NCBI GenBank assembly: GCA_033980235.1
Contig: CM067065.1
Span: forward strand, 24,751,337-24,815,336
DNA: 64,000 nucleotides
Origin: Diadema setosum
Taxonomy: Eukaryota > Echinodermata > Echinoidea > Diadematoida > Diadematidae
Direction of reading: 5' to 3'
The position numbers and the translations under genes are program-made. The notes beneath the pieces were generated by a model. It did not search any database. It saw only the letters and a program-made list of their open reading frames with translations, and was not told the DNA's origin. Below are positions 46,091-57,299 of the stretch, one piece after another. How positions within the stretch are numbered: the stretch's first letter is position 1; each line of letters starts with the position of its first letter.

Positions 46091-47849
46091 AATAAAGTGA
46101 ATGCTTGTTACTAATTTCCCCTCTCATTCATTACTAAAATTACCTCATACTCTTACAATTTGCTAACAGGGGCTCATTACATAGTGATTCAAACTTTGAA
46201 AACTGGCAATTACAACTTGTTGTTCACATAATATATACTGTATCTTACAAAATTGATAATCATTAATGAACATTTTGTTGTTATTGCTTGTTTTAATAAA
46301 GATGTACACTCATCTCAAATATTTTCCAACTATCCCATTTGTGCATCCGATGTTTCTGTTTGTATGGTATTTAACTGTTCTTATATTTGCACACCCAAAG
46401 GCCTGAAGAGAGCTGAACCTCACCAAGCCTTGGGACAGACAACTGCAGCTGAACTTCACCCAGGTCAGAGTCAGACTGCAATTGGACTACGAACTGTATA
46501 GCAGCATCTTATCTACGACAGAACACAGGTATGCTTTTCTCAAATTAAACTTGAAAGTATAAAGATTTTACAAAATAAACAACTTGAATAACAGTTGAAA
46601 AAAGGCAACCTCTGTTGATGACATATCAGTTACAGGTAATTCGGTCTTTCTTATTTTAGCAATTATTGTAGACTTGGTGGACAAACAATGTCACCTCTAT
46701 ATGTGAACTGTTCTACACGAGAAATGAAGAAATTAGTGCATTCATACACCCCAGTTGGGAGTTGATTTAATGTTTATGTCTATATCAGCCACAATTGGGA
46801 ATTCAGTACGGCTCACAAGAGTTTATTAATGCACTGACATAGCAATGCAGCTGACTTGTTGCATAACCCATTGAATCATCTTTCTGTTTATTTTGGAACT
46901 CCCAGCTTGCCTGACATAAGTTACAATCCTTTCTTTTAAAAAAAGTCAAATAAGTCTTTACTGACATGAATGAATAACATTATGTCAGATGAGTGTTTTA
47001 AGTCACAATCACATTTTCATTTTGAGTCTGTGTTACACCTTTTTTGTTCATCAGGAAGAATCCGATACACTAATTCTTGTGAATGACAACCCAGACGATT
47101 TTCTTTGTTTTTTTTTTCCTTGATGCTGTTAAACTGTTGCTAATATACTGTATATGAAATTGCTGACAAGCAGCTCTGTGTAATGATATGTGTGGTAGTC
47201 GTGTGTGTATTCATTCAACTGTACACCCACATGTTACCACTCTGTATAATGTCAGGGAGAGGGGATGTGATTTGCATGTCACAAAATTTCAATATGTAAT
47301 CAGTATTGTTTATTTTTCCATATTCTATTTCTTTTGTCCTTTCTTTCTTTTTTCTTTCATATAGATTCTCAAGGCATGGAGCTTGCCAAAGGTGATGCAG
47401 ACAGGTTGAATATAACATGTGTTGGTTTTGACCGCTGTGGATTCAATCCTTCAAAAATTAATGGTATACAATGTATAAATCTTTTTTTTTTGGGGGGGGG
47501 GGTGGCTGCATTAGATGTGAGGATCTGACATGCACTTGCAGCACTGTAATGAAAGTCATGAATGCAAATGTCATGGTGATTTTGTAATAGATCCTTATGA
47601 CAAAAGCTTCTTGCAAAATAAAAATTCCTAAAATGGAGTGCGAATATTATGTCTTTCAGGACATCATTTGGAAAATAAGAATAGGTCTATTGTTGCTAGA
47701 CCTACACACATGATAGATTTTCAAATTTTATGCACTTGCTGCAAATGACATGAGTAATGTTACAGAACCTAACAACATCTTGATTGTTTTCTGTCTGCTT
47801 TTCTATTTTGTGTTCACATAATTGGCATGTTCAATTTCAACTTTATCTG

Positions 47850-48030
47850 ATAATCCCTTCATTATTGTTGCTCTAGAGTTTTGTATCCTGGTTTTTGTCC
47901 CATTCATTGCACAGAACATAGCTAGGTAAGATAGACCGCATACTTCAGAACCTATTTGATAGCTATGCTTTTGCAGAGTGTGTGATTTCTTTCTAATATT
48001 CAAATACATAGGAGAGTCCATAGGTGATGG
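47850..48030 (-). mobile_element. Diverged TGTGACC-family MITE fragment
   Basis: The plus strand here (CCCTTCATTATTGTTGCTCT .. AGCTAGG .. AGAGTGTGTGATTTCTTTCT .. AGGAGAGTCCAT) matches the reverse complement of the 61403-62095 element through its middle portion. A 110-codon open frame on the minus strand across 47803-48135 is therefore repeat-derived and not a gene. The terminal repeats are not preserved. Confidence 0.6.
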
Positions 48031-49221
48031 CATAAGTGCTTTGCCAGGTACATGTATTAACCAAACCAGAAATGAGAAAAATGGCCCTTCAAAAGAAAAA
48101 GCAAAAACATTACAATACAAAACAGAACAGAACAATTAAGCGTGCAAACGATTCAATGAAAAGCAAATGGGTGAATTGAAGCACTCTGAAAAAAAAAAAA
48201 GATTTATAGGCCTAGTAAAGTGTAAGAAAGCATTTTAAAATGGATAAATGCAAATTCTGTATCAGTTAGCACATAACAGTCTGATTTCTGATCTTTGATG
48301 ATTAAAAGCTATTGTGCAGTAGACAAGGTCATTATTATTAGTATTAATATCATAATATCATATATCATATTCTGATATAGGGAACGTTAGAGTGCAAAGA
48401 AGGTGGATTGCAACACATATTATTGTGTGCTTACAAAATATTTGCAATGATAGCATTGTGTGAAGTTCAGCTGCTTTCATAATTTGATTAATAAACCATG
48501 AAAATAATACAAATGATTATGAAAGATCTGTCCATTTATAAGTGATCCAAACATAAATACATCAGTGAACGTTGCATTGCATTTTTTTTAATTATTATTA
48601 TTATTTCAAGGCATGTGACGGCAATATTTATGTAACCCAGTTAGAAATTATGTCTATGCGGGCAATTATTATTTGATTAGAAAGATAGAATTAAGCATAG
48701 CTTATAATGTAGAAATCAAGTAGAATGTAATACCAGAAAATACTGTGAGTGATAATACTTTCACAAGGACTCTTACCAGTATCACCAATGTGGTTGTGAT
48801 AATTGTACTGTAATTATGATGACATTGAATGATGAAATAATGTTTTCAAGATCAGATTTTCTAATGAATCAGGCAACCAGAATAGAATATATGAAATAGT
48901 TTGTGCAGTTACATAATCTGTCACATGACATGTAGTTAAATTGTGAGGAATTGATATTAATGAGTATGAAATTGATAGCAGTGAATGAATTGAATACAGT
49001 GTAATTGAATCATTGTCGGCGTATGTCCTCCTGCCTCTAATCTCTTTCAATAAAATGTTTTCCCATTGTGGCAATTGATGAGTGAACAAATCCAAGTACG
49101 AAACAAAGAATACCTGCTGAAATTAGAACTATCATTGTGATTTTTACCCCCACCTCCAATTGAGGGAGTTCGTTCAACCAGCGCTAACTTTATATGGTTT
49201 TATTAAAAAAAGAAAAAAGCT
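48031..49221. other. Interior of the 8.76-kb element, nothing recognised
   Basis: AT-rich DNA with scattered short open frames and no motif. Earlier interior stretches 42130-43750, 44020-44920 and 46510-47800 are likewise unassigned, apart from G runs near 44714 and 47492. Confidence 0.35.
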
Positions 49222-50363
49222 GTACCATGGCAATGCATCGTTCAACATTGAATAAAGTGTTTTGTTAATTCAAAAATCTGTTTGTCACATGTGTCATATA
49301 TGTATTGCAAGTCAAGTGCTAAAAAACTGAGTAAATTAGATGAATAAACTGGAAAGTCCTATGATTTTCACAAATGATGTTACCATGGCAACACACTGTT
49401 CAGTATTAACGAAAGATGAATATACACGAGTACATAGTATAACTTTCACATGTTTCAAATTTCAAGTCAAATGCTCAAAAGCTTAGGAAGTTAGTTGAAT
49501 CCACAATATTTTTGAATGATTTTCATTCAAAATAATCTGTTACCATGGCAACACATTGTGTGAAAAAGAACAAAAAAGAAATTTGCACATCAGTCTATGT
49601 ACTTTAGCAGTCTCATGTGCCAGGTTTCAAGTAAAATGCTCAAATACTGAAGGAGTAAACTGAATCTACACCTTTTTTTTTAATCATATTCATTGAAAAT
49701 GCTGTTACCATAGCAACACAATGTTCTATATCTGTGAAAGATGAAGTTTGCACAACTATACATATCATGGTGGTCACATGTACCAAATTTCAAGCAAAAT
49801 GCTCAAAAGCTGAGAGATAGCGGAATCCACAATATTTTTGTATGATTTTCATTCAAAGTCTGCTGTTACCATGGCAACGCATTGTTCAACAATGGCGAAA
49901 GATGAAGTTTGCACATCTACGCACTATGCCGGTCACATGTGTGCCAAATTTCATGTCATATGCACAAAGATTGACGAATTTAGCGAATTCACAATTTTTG
50001 TTTGCTTTTAATTGAAAAAATTTTGTTACCATGGCAACGGATTGTTCAACATCAACCAAAGATTAGTTTTGCACATCTACATACTGTAATGGTCATGTGC
50101 CAAATTTTTGGTCAAATGTTAGAAGAAATTAAGGAAGTTAGGTCAATTCATATATTTCTTTGTGTGATTGGTATAGAAAAACTTGTTGCCATGACAACAG
50201 ATTTTTTTCACACCACACATGAAAAAAGTGTTTTGCACAATTACATACTACATTTATTTGATTCTATGCAGAATTTCAACTGCATTGCTTTAAAACTGAG
50301 GGTAGTAGTTCAATCCACAACAATTTGTATATTTTTGTGAAAATTTGCCATTGCCATGACAAC
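49222..50363 (+). repeat. Eight-copy ~160-bp array with an X-box-like palindrome
   Basis: The core GTTACCATGGCAAC or a close variant occurs at 49222, 49379, 49549, 49704, 49865, 50025, 50185 and 50350, spaced 155-170 bp. Units also share AACGAAAGATGAAGTTTGCA, CACATGTGCCAAATTTCAAG and AATCCACAATATTTTTG phrases. The core fits the RFX-factor X-box consensus GTNRCC(0-3N)RGYAAC. It lies in the right subterminal part of the 8.76-kb element, so it may serve transposition, transcription, or neither. Confidence 0.8.
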
Positions 50364-51739
50364 GTATTATGCGATATCAACGAAAAAGATATCTTGCATA
50401 TCTACCTTTTACAGTGGTCACACATGCCAAATTTAGGGTCAATTACTCCAAAATGAGAAAAAAGTTTGATACAATGGCTCTCTCAAAAAGCTATCACATA
50501 AACTTAGGAGTGCTCCTGACCACTCCTAGATTTATGTGATAGCTTTGCCAAGTTAGGAGAGACTTTATGTGCTAGCTTTGTTCATGAAATGGTTTCTAGA
50601 AAAAGTCTCTCCTAAGTCTGACTTTATGTGATAGCTTTATGCGATAGCTTTTTCATGAAACGGTTTTTAGCAAAGTCTCTCCTAAGTATGACTTAGGAGA
50701 GAGAAAGTCTCTCCTAAGACTTTCATGAAACGGACCCCCGGCGATTAGTCCGGACATGCGAGCCATGTCCGCGGGGACAGGGGCGCTGCCCCGCCCATCG
50801 AAGACTTCAGCGAGCTAGCCATCCCCATCGGCAGCTCTATTAGACGACGATATTCTCATGTCAGCCTCCTTCCTGGCAAAACTGATTGCGTTGCCCTGTA
50901 TGGGTGGCCTTGACTCTGCCCTTGTGGTTATGGTCATTTTGACAACCGAATTGATCCGGATGCCATGTCCTTACAGCCAAACTCTTTCAAAGCCTGGTAC
51001 CAAATCTGATTTTAACTTAAATTCTGATCTCATTTGGGCTAAATTTAAAAATTGGCTGATTTGCTAATGAAGGCAGTCACACTGCCCATATCAGAAGGTA
51101 AGTGCTCTATAAAATCGCGAAGCAAATGCTCAATTGCCATCGAATGCCCAAGCAGTTCTCACACCAAAAATCGAGAGCAAAATTTGGGCGATCCTCCTTC
51201 ACGAGGCCTTGGGTCTTGTGAGCTCCCAACTTCTACAACAAAATGTAGTGAAGGGACTTCTACCACATAGATAAATCCTTTCTGAAATTCACAGATCACG
51301 CACGGATAATCATCCATGCAATTGACACAACGAGAATTTTAACAACTCATGTCACCATCGATGGCCTGACACTCTCGGGCTTTGCTTATCGTATGATCTG
51401 AGCATGCACCATCGAGGTACCTTGAAACCCCTTCTCAACCCTTCTCAACAACACTTGCGCACCAAGTCGATTCCACTTGGTAGAAAGTTGTTCAGAAAGA
51501 CATCTGAGAAAAATTGACAAGTGTCACATAAGCATACATCGTGTGTCATGAATGTCTACGCAAGCCAGCAAAAAAAAAGAAAAAAAAAAGGATGAGTACT
51601 GTCCAAAACCATTCAGTGCTGGATATCTCAAGCTTTCCAAAGATGACTGGTCAAAATAATTCCCGAGCCTTGGATATTGGCCACAATATTTGGCTATGAA
51701 GCCAATAATTTCATTTCAACCCCATACCAATAAATTTTT

Positions 51740-53010
51740 CCTCTACAAAGTGTACATTCTACCGAGGAGGAAAAGGCAACCCATGAAGAATTGCCTCCGA
51801 ACATTCTCGCAAAGCAAGCTATTAGAGAGATTCCTCACATGAGTATCAACTCTATTCTAGCGCTACCAAAGACTGGCGGTCTAAGTCCAATCATAAATTT
51901 GGAAAACTTAAACAAATTTGTAAGATACGAACACTTCAGAGTGGAACAGTTTCGCTTGATTACGGCCTTAATTTCGCCCCTCCAAAGGGTGCATATTTAT
52001 CCGTATCCGTTCACCTTGTTCATCAAGCATAGTCTTTCGAATGGAAATACTAAGTAGTATTTTCACTGCATTCCTTCAGTGCCTTCCATCTGGCCTTAAT
52101 TCGACCCCATGGAATTTCCTTAAAGTTATGAAACCTGTCTTTGCCTCGGTGAGTCGTGGCACTAGAACAGTCACCTATTTCGATGATATCCATATTCTTT
52201 CTCACACCAGAGAAGAGTGTCTTGACAAAGCCAATGATCAACTTGTCACCCTTAAAGAGTTTCAGTAAGGATTTCGACAAATCCAGTTTCAACCCAAAGC
52301 ACGTCGAGACCTTCCTTGGTTCTCATATTAATTCCCAGCAAATGATTTTCATTTTTTTTTTCCTCAGAACAAGATTGACAAGGTTACTGCCCTTGGAAAT
52401 CCAATCTTGTATGGCAACGAAACCAAATTTCGGGATTTTAATGCCTTCCACAAAGAAATTTACATTTTCGTCACTTGGGACTAGAAAAAATAAATCAACT
52501 AATGCTCTGCGTAAAGCAGAAGATGACGTCGACACGAAGTTTGGTGTCGTTGTCTAGTCATGCGATACAAAACATTCTTTGGTGGTGGCTGTCTCGCAAG
52601 ACAAAGAATTATTTTCCACCTTCATTAGCATGATAATTTCAAGCGATGCTTGCATCTCAGTATGGAGAGTAGTTAATTCTGAACAATGACAATTCCTTTG
52701 CTCAGAGAGTCTGGAGTGCCAAACAGAATTCCCCGCATAGCAATGTGTGTGAACCTCTTGCAATTCAGAACGGTCTTGAAGCCCTGTGTGGCTCGTGAAC
52801 AAAAAATGTGCTTATTCATAATTCGGTCAGACATTTCTACAGCTAGTAGCATACCTGACCCGAACGAATTCACGACCAACATTGGAATTGGTGTCTGGCA
52901 TATCAGCTTCACATTCAACAGATGTAGATAATTCTGAAGTTTTTCTGCTTGTCTCGCAGAGACATGAACAACTAATTACTATTTTAATGTTCTTCACCAC
53001 ACAATCCACA
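51740..53010 (+). pseudogene. DIRS reverse transcriptase and RNase H (decayed)
   Basis: From about 51755 the plus-strand reading gives PKTGGLSPIINLENLNKFVR and YEHFRVEQFRLITALI, the typical DIRS-group RT start. Then come FLKVMKPVFASVSRGTRTVT and YFDDIHILSHTREECLDKAN, where YFDD stands for the catalytic Y-[IV]-DD box, and a KHVETFLGSHINS-type block. An RNase H-like region follows (about 52560-52960; KNYFPPS, IQNGLEALC, HIRSDISTA). The parts sit in different frames with several stops, so the enzyme is dead. Confidence 0.75.
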
Positions 53011-53599
53011 AACTCTACATATGGATTAGCAACACTCCTCATGTCAAATGGAAGCCAAGTCTTATTGCCCTGAATTTTGATGCCTTTTTCCTTACCCTAG
53101 AACGTTTTCAGTCCTCCACAAGCTTCAACTGAACAAGGTGACCTGAGCAATCCTCACTGCCCCAATGGTGGCGGCAGCCATGGGTCTCATTATCGCTCAA
53201 AATGCGAATAGCCCCACCTCTATTACTCCAAGAGAAAATTCTTGCCCCACACCCTCACCCACCGACGAGCCTCCAGCTCACACTATAGCCGCCTGCATGG
53301 GTGCTCTCTGCTAGCGATGACAAGTGGCAGACACATCGCAGCACATTGCAAAGCTCCTTTCATCATCATGGCGAGACAATACCAATAAACAAAACAAATG
53401 AGGGTGCTTGAAGACAGTAGCAATGTCTGTATTCTGAACAATCTTGTGATCCTTTTTAACCCGTCTACAGAACACGTTGTCAACATCTAAGCCTATAGCA
53501 TAGCTTTTCAACAAAGCCCACTCCACGATTTTTTTTTTACTCATAGACCTGCTCGGTCTTCCATACTACCTGAAACCGAGAGCTATATGACATAGGCAA

Positions 53600-54410
53600 A
53601 CAGCCCCTATAGTCAGACTTATGAAGGGCGTATCTAACTCCAACCCTCGCAAGCCTAAATACAACAACACTTTGGATGTTTCAATTGTTTTGAATCACTT
53701 TTTATCGTTTCAAGATACCTATGAACTATAGATTCCTTCAGTGCCTTGAGCCAAAAACAATTTTCCTAGCTCGTTTCGGCAAAACGTACACAAATGCTGA
53801 GACATCTAGTTCTTATGACATTACCGGAAGATGATGCCACGTTTGCACATTAGAGATATGGAAGGTATACCTCTAACCAGGTAATTAAAGTGCCTTCTTT
53901 TACCTCCAACCCTAAACTCTGTGTTCCGATCAACTCTTCATGAGTATATTAAATGCACAGAACATCTCCAACGAGCAAGTTCAGAAAGCAAACTCATAAT
54001 TTCTCCGAAACATCCCAACAAATCGCTGACGACAAGCATCTTGGAGCGGAGGCTGAAAGCCAGTCCCTCGCAGCTGCTTGCAAACACTTAAAATATAACT
54101 AATATACTGTCAATAGCTGTACGTATACATCCCTGTACACTGTACTGACTGCTGCATACAATTAGGTATGAATGTATTGTTGCTATGGGAACATGTACCG
54201 AGTTTGTTCTGTCTTCGAGATCAGTATGAAAGGGTACCACAGGACGTACCTAGTGTTCATATACATAAGGATTTGGGAGCACAGTCATCCCGCGTTCATC
54301 CCAGACTCTGGTCTGGTAAGACATCCACGGATGCTATTATGAAAGTTGTATCACATTCTCAGCTCATAGCTACAGAAGCGCCGCAACTTCTAAACTTTCG
54401 CGCATGAAGT
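53600..54410 (+). pseudogene. DIRS tyrosine recombinase (decayed)
   Basis: Near 53608 the plus strand encodes VRLMKGVSNSNPRKPKYNNT and LDVSIVLNHFLSFQ, strongly reminiscent of the N-terminal part of DIRS YR proteins (..RPPxPRYxxTWDVSxVL..). Further on, PKLCVP, LHEYIKCTEHL and a PKHPNKSLTTS-type stretch (about 53920-54040) fit the middle of the recombinase. The C-terminal Arg and Tyr catalytic positions could not be placed with confidence (STDAIMKVVS near 54325 is the nearest candidate). Frame breaks are frequent. Confidence 0.6.
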
Positions 54411-54419
54411 ATAAAGGTC

Positions 54420-55198
54420 ATAATGAAATCTTGTCCACAACTGACTGGACGAACGCTGGTACATTTTGAACCTTCTACCTTCTAACAATTGATTCCACAT
54501 TAGTTCAACAATTCTCAGTTCTGCTGAGTTAGAAAGATACATGTAAATTGTGATAGTATGTGTATACCTGTATATTAGTATCTCAGTTAAGAACAATGTC
54601 ATAATACGAGTCAGATAAGACACAAGACCATAAATCACGTTACGTTGTGCATTGGAAAATGGCGACACATTATTCGGCCACTCGTTTAGGAGATTCGGTC
54701 CACCAAACTGATGAATTTAAACTCTAATATCAACCCAAAATGCAATGGACTTGGCCTCTAATTATTGCTGCAATATTACTATGCCGAGTATGAACTGGTT
54801 AATGTCTAATTCCTCCTTCAAATGTACATGAATATTAAGGAACATGATTAGGATTATGTCTTGATTGGAAAATCGGTACAAGAGGTCCATTGTATTTGAT
54901 TAATTTGTCTGTGCGCTATCATGCTTAATCCTGCTCCAGTTAAAGCACGCAAGGTATCAAAATGATATCATACTCAAAACCTATGCCTTGCACCTTATAC
55001 TAGTAGGTTCTCAAGCAAACTTTGCTCGAGTTCTTCTCTTGTTTGCGACAATGTGTGTCACCATCGATAGACATTCTCTATGCATGAGGAGTCATGACCA
55101 AAGTTTCAACCTTGTTGTGAAAACTGTCCATCATCCTTCTTGTCCTCATGCCCTCACTCATGCCACTAGACTGACTTCTGTACGGAACTTTGAACATG
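54420..55198. other. DIRS 3' non-coding region
   Basis: No coding motif is seen between the recombinase remnant and the internal complementary region. Short open frames on both strands look like chance. Confidence 0.4.
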
Positions 55199-55315
55199 CT
55201 AACCTCTGAAGACTTATACGAGTATTACGTAATAGAATTCCTAAATTATACAAGTAATAAGAAGTATAATTAGAATTCTATTAGTAATAATGAAGTATAA
55301 GTCGAAGAGGTTCCC
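55199..55315 (+). repeat. DIRS internal complementary region
   Basis: Bases 55199-55238 (CTGAAGACTTATACGAGTAT..) are the exact reverse complement of the left outer end 41556-41595. The adjoining 55238-55315 (CCTAAATTATACAAGTAATA.. to GAAGAGGTT) is the exact reverse complement of the right outer end 55718-55794. In DIRS elements this region is thought to template the missing ends during formation of the circular DNA intermediate. Confidence 0.9.
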
Positions 55316-55597
55316 ACCCAGCATTTGATCGATACTCTTCAGTTCTGAACCCTCCCTTTACAACACTGTACAGAAGTCAAAACTGGTGGGCCCTTATACT
55401 GTATGCTGATGTTCTGCTTAATTGCTTGACTTGAGATGTCCATACGTATAAGAATGCTCCGTGCCTTTGGAACAGCAATGATTTTGCTTTATTTATTGCT
55501 TGTCTGTATGATGAGAAAGACCAGTGAGCTAATTGTCTGCATTGCACCCAATACTGCATGGTGTTGCTGGTCTGTCTATTTAAAGCCGTATTCTCTT

Positions 55598-55794
55598 TGA
55601 AAAGATGCTTACTGCTCACTGACACGGGTATTTATAGCCAACTGGGACTGCCTGGAATTTTTACCTACTTTGAATTTCATTATGTGACTTCACTGCCTTA
55701 AACACCTGGGAAATGCTAACCTCTTCGACTTATACTTCATTATTACTAATAGAATTCTAATTATACTTCTTATTACTTGTATAATTTAGGAATT
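55598..55794 (-). repeat. DIRS right inverted terminal repeat and outer end
   Basis: The inner part, 55598-55724, is the reverse complement of 41587-41715. The outer 70 bases (55725-55794; CGACTTATACTTCATTATTA..) are unique to this end and are represented in the internal complementary region. Confidence 0.85.
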
Positions 55795-56275
55795 ATTATT
55801 GAACAATTTGCCTATAAAATGGTACAATTTAAATACACTTCTTGTGTTAATTCTTTTCACTGAATATCATGAGCGCGACTGAACCCGAGCGAGTGGAGCG
55901 AGCGAGGGGGGAGGGGAGGGTGTGGGAGGGGGTGTACCCCCTCCCACGGTAAGAACTTTTTGCATTTTGATGTTGTAAATGGTGCGATTTGATGCATGTT
56001 TTATCGACGAGAAACAGTCCCACTTGTTTAAGGTAGCAGTATATTTTGATTTAGATTATTATTGAACAATTTGCCTATATTAATGGTACTTGTGTTAATT
56101 CTTTTCACTGAATATCATGAACGGTTTTAACGAGTTGAAACAGTCCCACTTGTTTAAGGTTGCAGTATACTTTAGTGTAGATTATTATTGAACAAAATGC
56201 CTATAAAATGGTATATCATTTAAACAATCTTCTTGTATTAATTCTTACACTGAATATCATGAACGCTGTCTGCAG
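55795..56275 (+). repeat. Tandem ~280-bp satellite array, right part
   Basis: This is the continuation of the array at 40756-41558. It begins ATTATTGAACAATTTGCCTA at the DIRS junction, has GAGTGGAGCGAGCGAG near 55890, GTAAATGGTGCGATTTGATG near 55975, CAGTCCCACTTGTTT at about 56015 and 56139, and then shortened units to about 56275. Confidence 0.75.
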
Positions 56276-57236
56276 TTCAGCAATCAAACAGAAAAAGCAT
56301 GCACACGAGGGTGTAGATAGGGGCATATCCCCTCCCACACGAAGGTGATTTTGCGTTTTCAGACCTGAAATTCAGCGATCTGGTGCAAATTTTTGGTGCA
56401 ATACTTTTTCATCGAAGTGTTAAAATCACGGAATTCAGCTCTTATTCCGAATGTGCACCATCTGTGTGTATGTATAAAGTCTAGTGAGGTAGAGCTTAGG
56501 GGAAGAGGGATTCCCCCTCCCGCTCGCGGAGCTTTTGCGTTTTTAGAATTGAAATAAAGCGATCTGGGTATAGCCACAGTCTACTCCTATGCATGGCGGA
56601 AGGGAGGGGGGGGGGGGGCGGAGGGGCGGGCGAGCAGGGAGAAGGCGTGGGCGAGTGTTATCTCCACCCTCCCTTCCGATGGAGCTTTTGCCTTTTTAAG
56701 GTTGAAATTGAGATATCTCCTATACGCATATTTGATGGAATCAACATTTGGGAAATCACAAAAAAAAAAAAAATGATGGGGGGGGGGGGGGGGCTGAGGG
56801 AGGAAAGGGTCGATTAAAAGGGGAAATTCCCCTTATACATGAGGGAACCTTGAGTTTTCGGAATATAAGTGAGAAGTGTTTGCCACTCCGAATTATTCAT
56901 ATTTTTTTTTTTTTGTGTAAATTATAAAAAGTGGTACTAAGCTAGTGAAAGAGGCACAGAGGGGGAGGGTTTGGGAGGGGGATACCCCCTCCCAAGCACG
57001 AGAGATTTTGCATATTTTGGATTGAAATTCAACGATCTGGTGCACACTTTGAGTGAAGTATTAAAAAAAAAAAATATGTTATTTGATGAAAGGTTGCAAA
57101 GGAGACCCGCCTCATGTGCATGCATACAGTATACAACGCATTTTTTTTCCACCTCCCAAATCCCGGTCCAAATCTTAGGGGGGGGGGGGGGGGGGGCGAC
57201 GGCCCCCATCGGCCCCCCCCCCCCGGCTACGCCAGT
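56276..57236. repeat. Degenerate satellite units with G-runs
   Basis: Four or five units share phrases like GGAGCTTTTGCGTTTTTAG and GAAATTCAGCGATCTGGTGC (about 56350, 56528, 56682, 56845, 57000) with CCCCCTCCC borders and long G runs. The block closes with CCGGCTACGCCAGTG at about 57222-57236, the reverse of the GGCGTAGCCAGG motif at 40760. It is related in style but not in sequence to the 35867 array. Confidence 0.55.
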
Positions 57237-57299
57237 GTCTTATAATACAAAACTTATCATTTTATCACTCATCACTGTTTATCATTTTCCAAGTTTTAC

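Larger units (their letters stand above)
41978..50740. mobile_element. 8.76-kb TIR element (GGGTCCGTTTCATGAA ends) nested in the DIRS
   Basis: The termini GGTCCGTTTCATGAA (from about 41980) and its reverse complement (to about 50738) are inverted. CCCGG occurs at both junctions and could be a 5-bp target duplication, although the C/G-rich palindrome makes the exact edge ambiguous. The first ~150 and last ~250 bp carry multiple copies of AAGCTATCACATAAA and GTCTCTCCTAAG motifs in both orientations. No transposase was recognised anywhere in the 8.7 kb. The ends resemble a common MITE type and, loosely, PIF/Harbinger. It may be a large non-autonomous element, or one whose gene is split by unrecognised introns. 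Confidence 0.7.
41718..50818 (+). pseudogene. DIRS gag-like ORF, split by the nested transposon
   Basis: The first part (41718 to about 41977) encodes a polar, Ser/Pro/Glu-rich protein (SSDQEDDATSQPPSPRGDQG). Its frame resumes in phase at about 50741 after the nested element, and a TAG stop lies at 50816-50818. The two sides carry related phrases, GMRAMPAGAGELLLP on the left and DMRAMSAGTGALPRP on the right, which supports the insertion having split one reading frame. The position at the start of a DIRS element suggests the Gag-like protein; no conserved domain was recognised. Confidence 0.5.
41559..55794 (+). mobile_element. DIRS-type retrotransposon, split by a nested transposon
   Basis: DIRS elements use a reverse transcriptase with a tyrosine recombinase and have inverted ends plus an internal complementary region. 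All are visible: inverted repeats at 41587-41715 and 55598-55724, an internal region at 55199-55315 complementary to both outer ends, and decayed gag-like, RT, RNase H and recombinase reading. The flanks join exactly: GATGTAGATT before 41559 and ATTATTGAAC from 55795 restore the satellite unit with no target duplication, as DIRS integration predicts. Without the nested 8.76-kb element the length is about 5.5 kb, normal for DIRS. Many stops and frameshifts make it inactive. Confidence 0.85.

Noticed and set aside
47803..48135. A 110-codon minus-strand frame with protein-like composition
   Set aside because: Its DNA matches the reverse complement of the MITE at 61403-62095, so it is a repeat copy and not a gene.
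52554..53042. Minus-strand frames within the DIRS RNase H region
   Set aside because: The plus strand carries the RNase H-like motifs; the minus frames are shadows.
54390..54668. A minus-strand frame of 92 codons after the DIRS recombinase
   Set aside because: No motif and no partner; it lies in DIRS 3' non-coding DNA and is probably chance.
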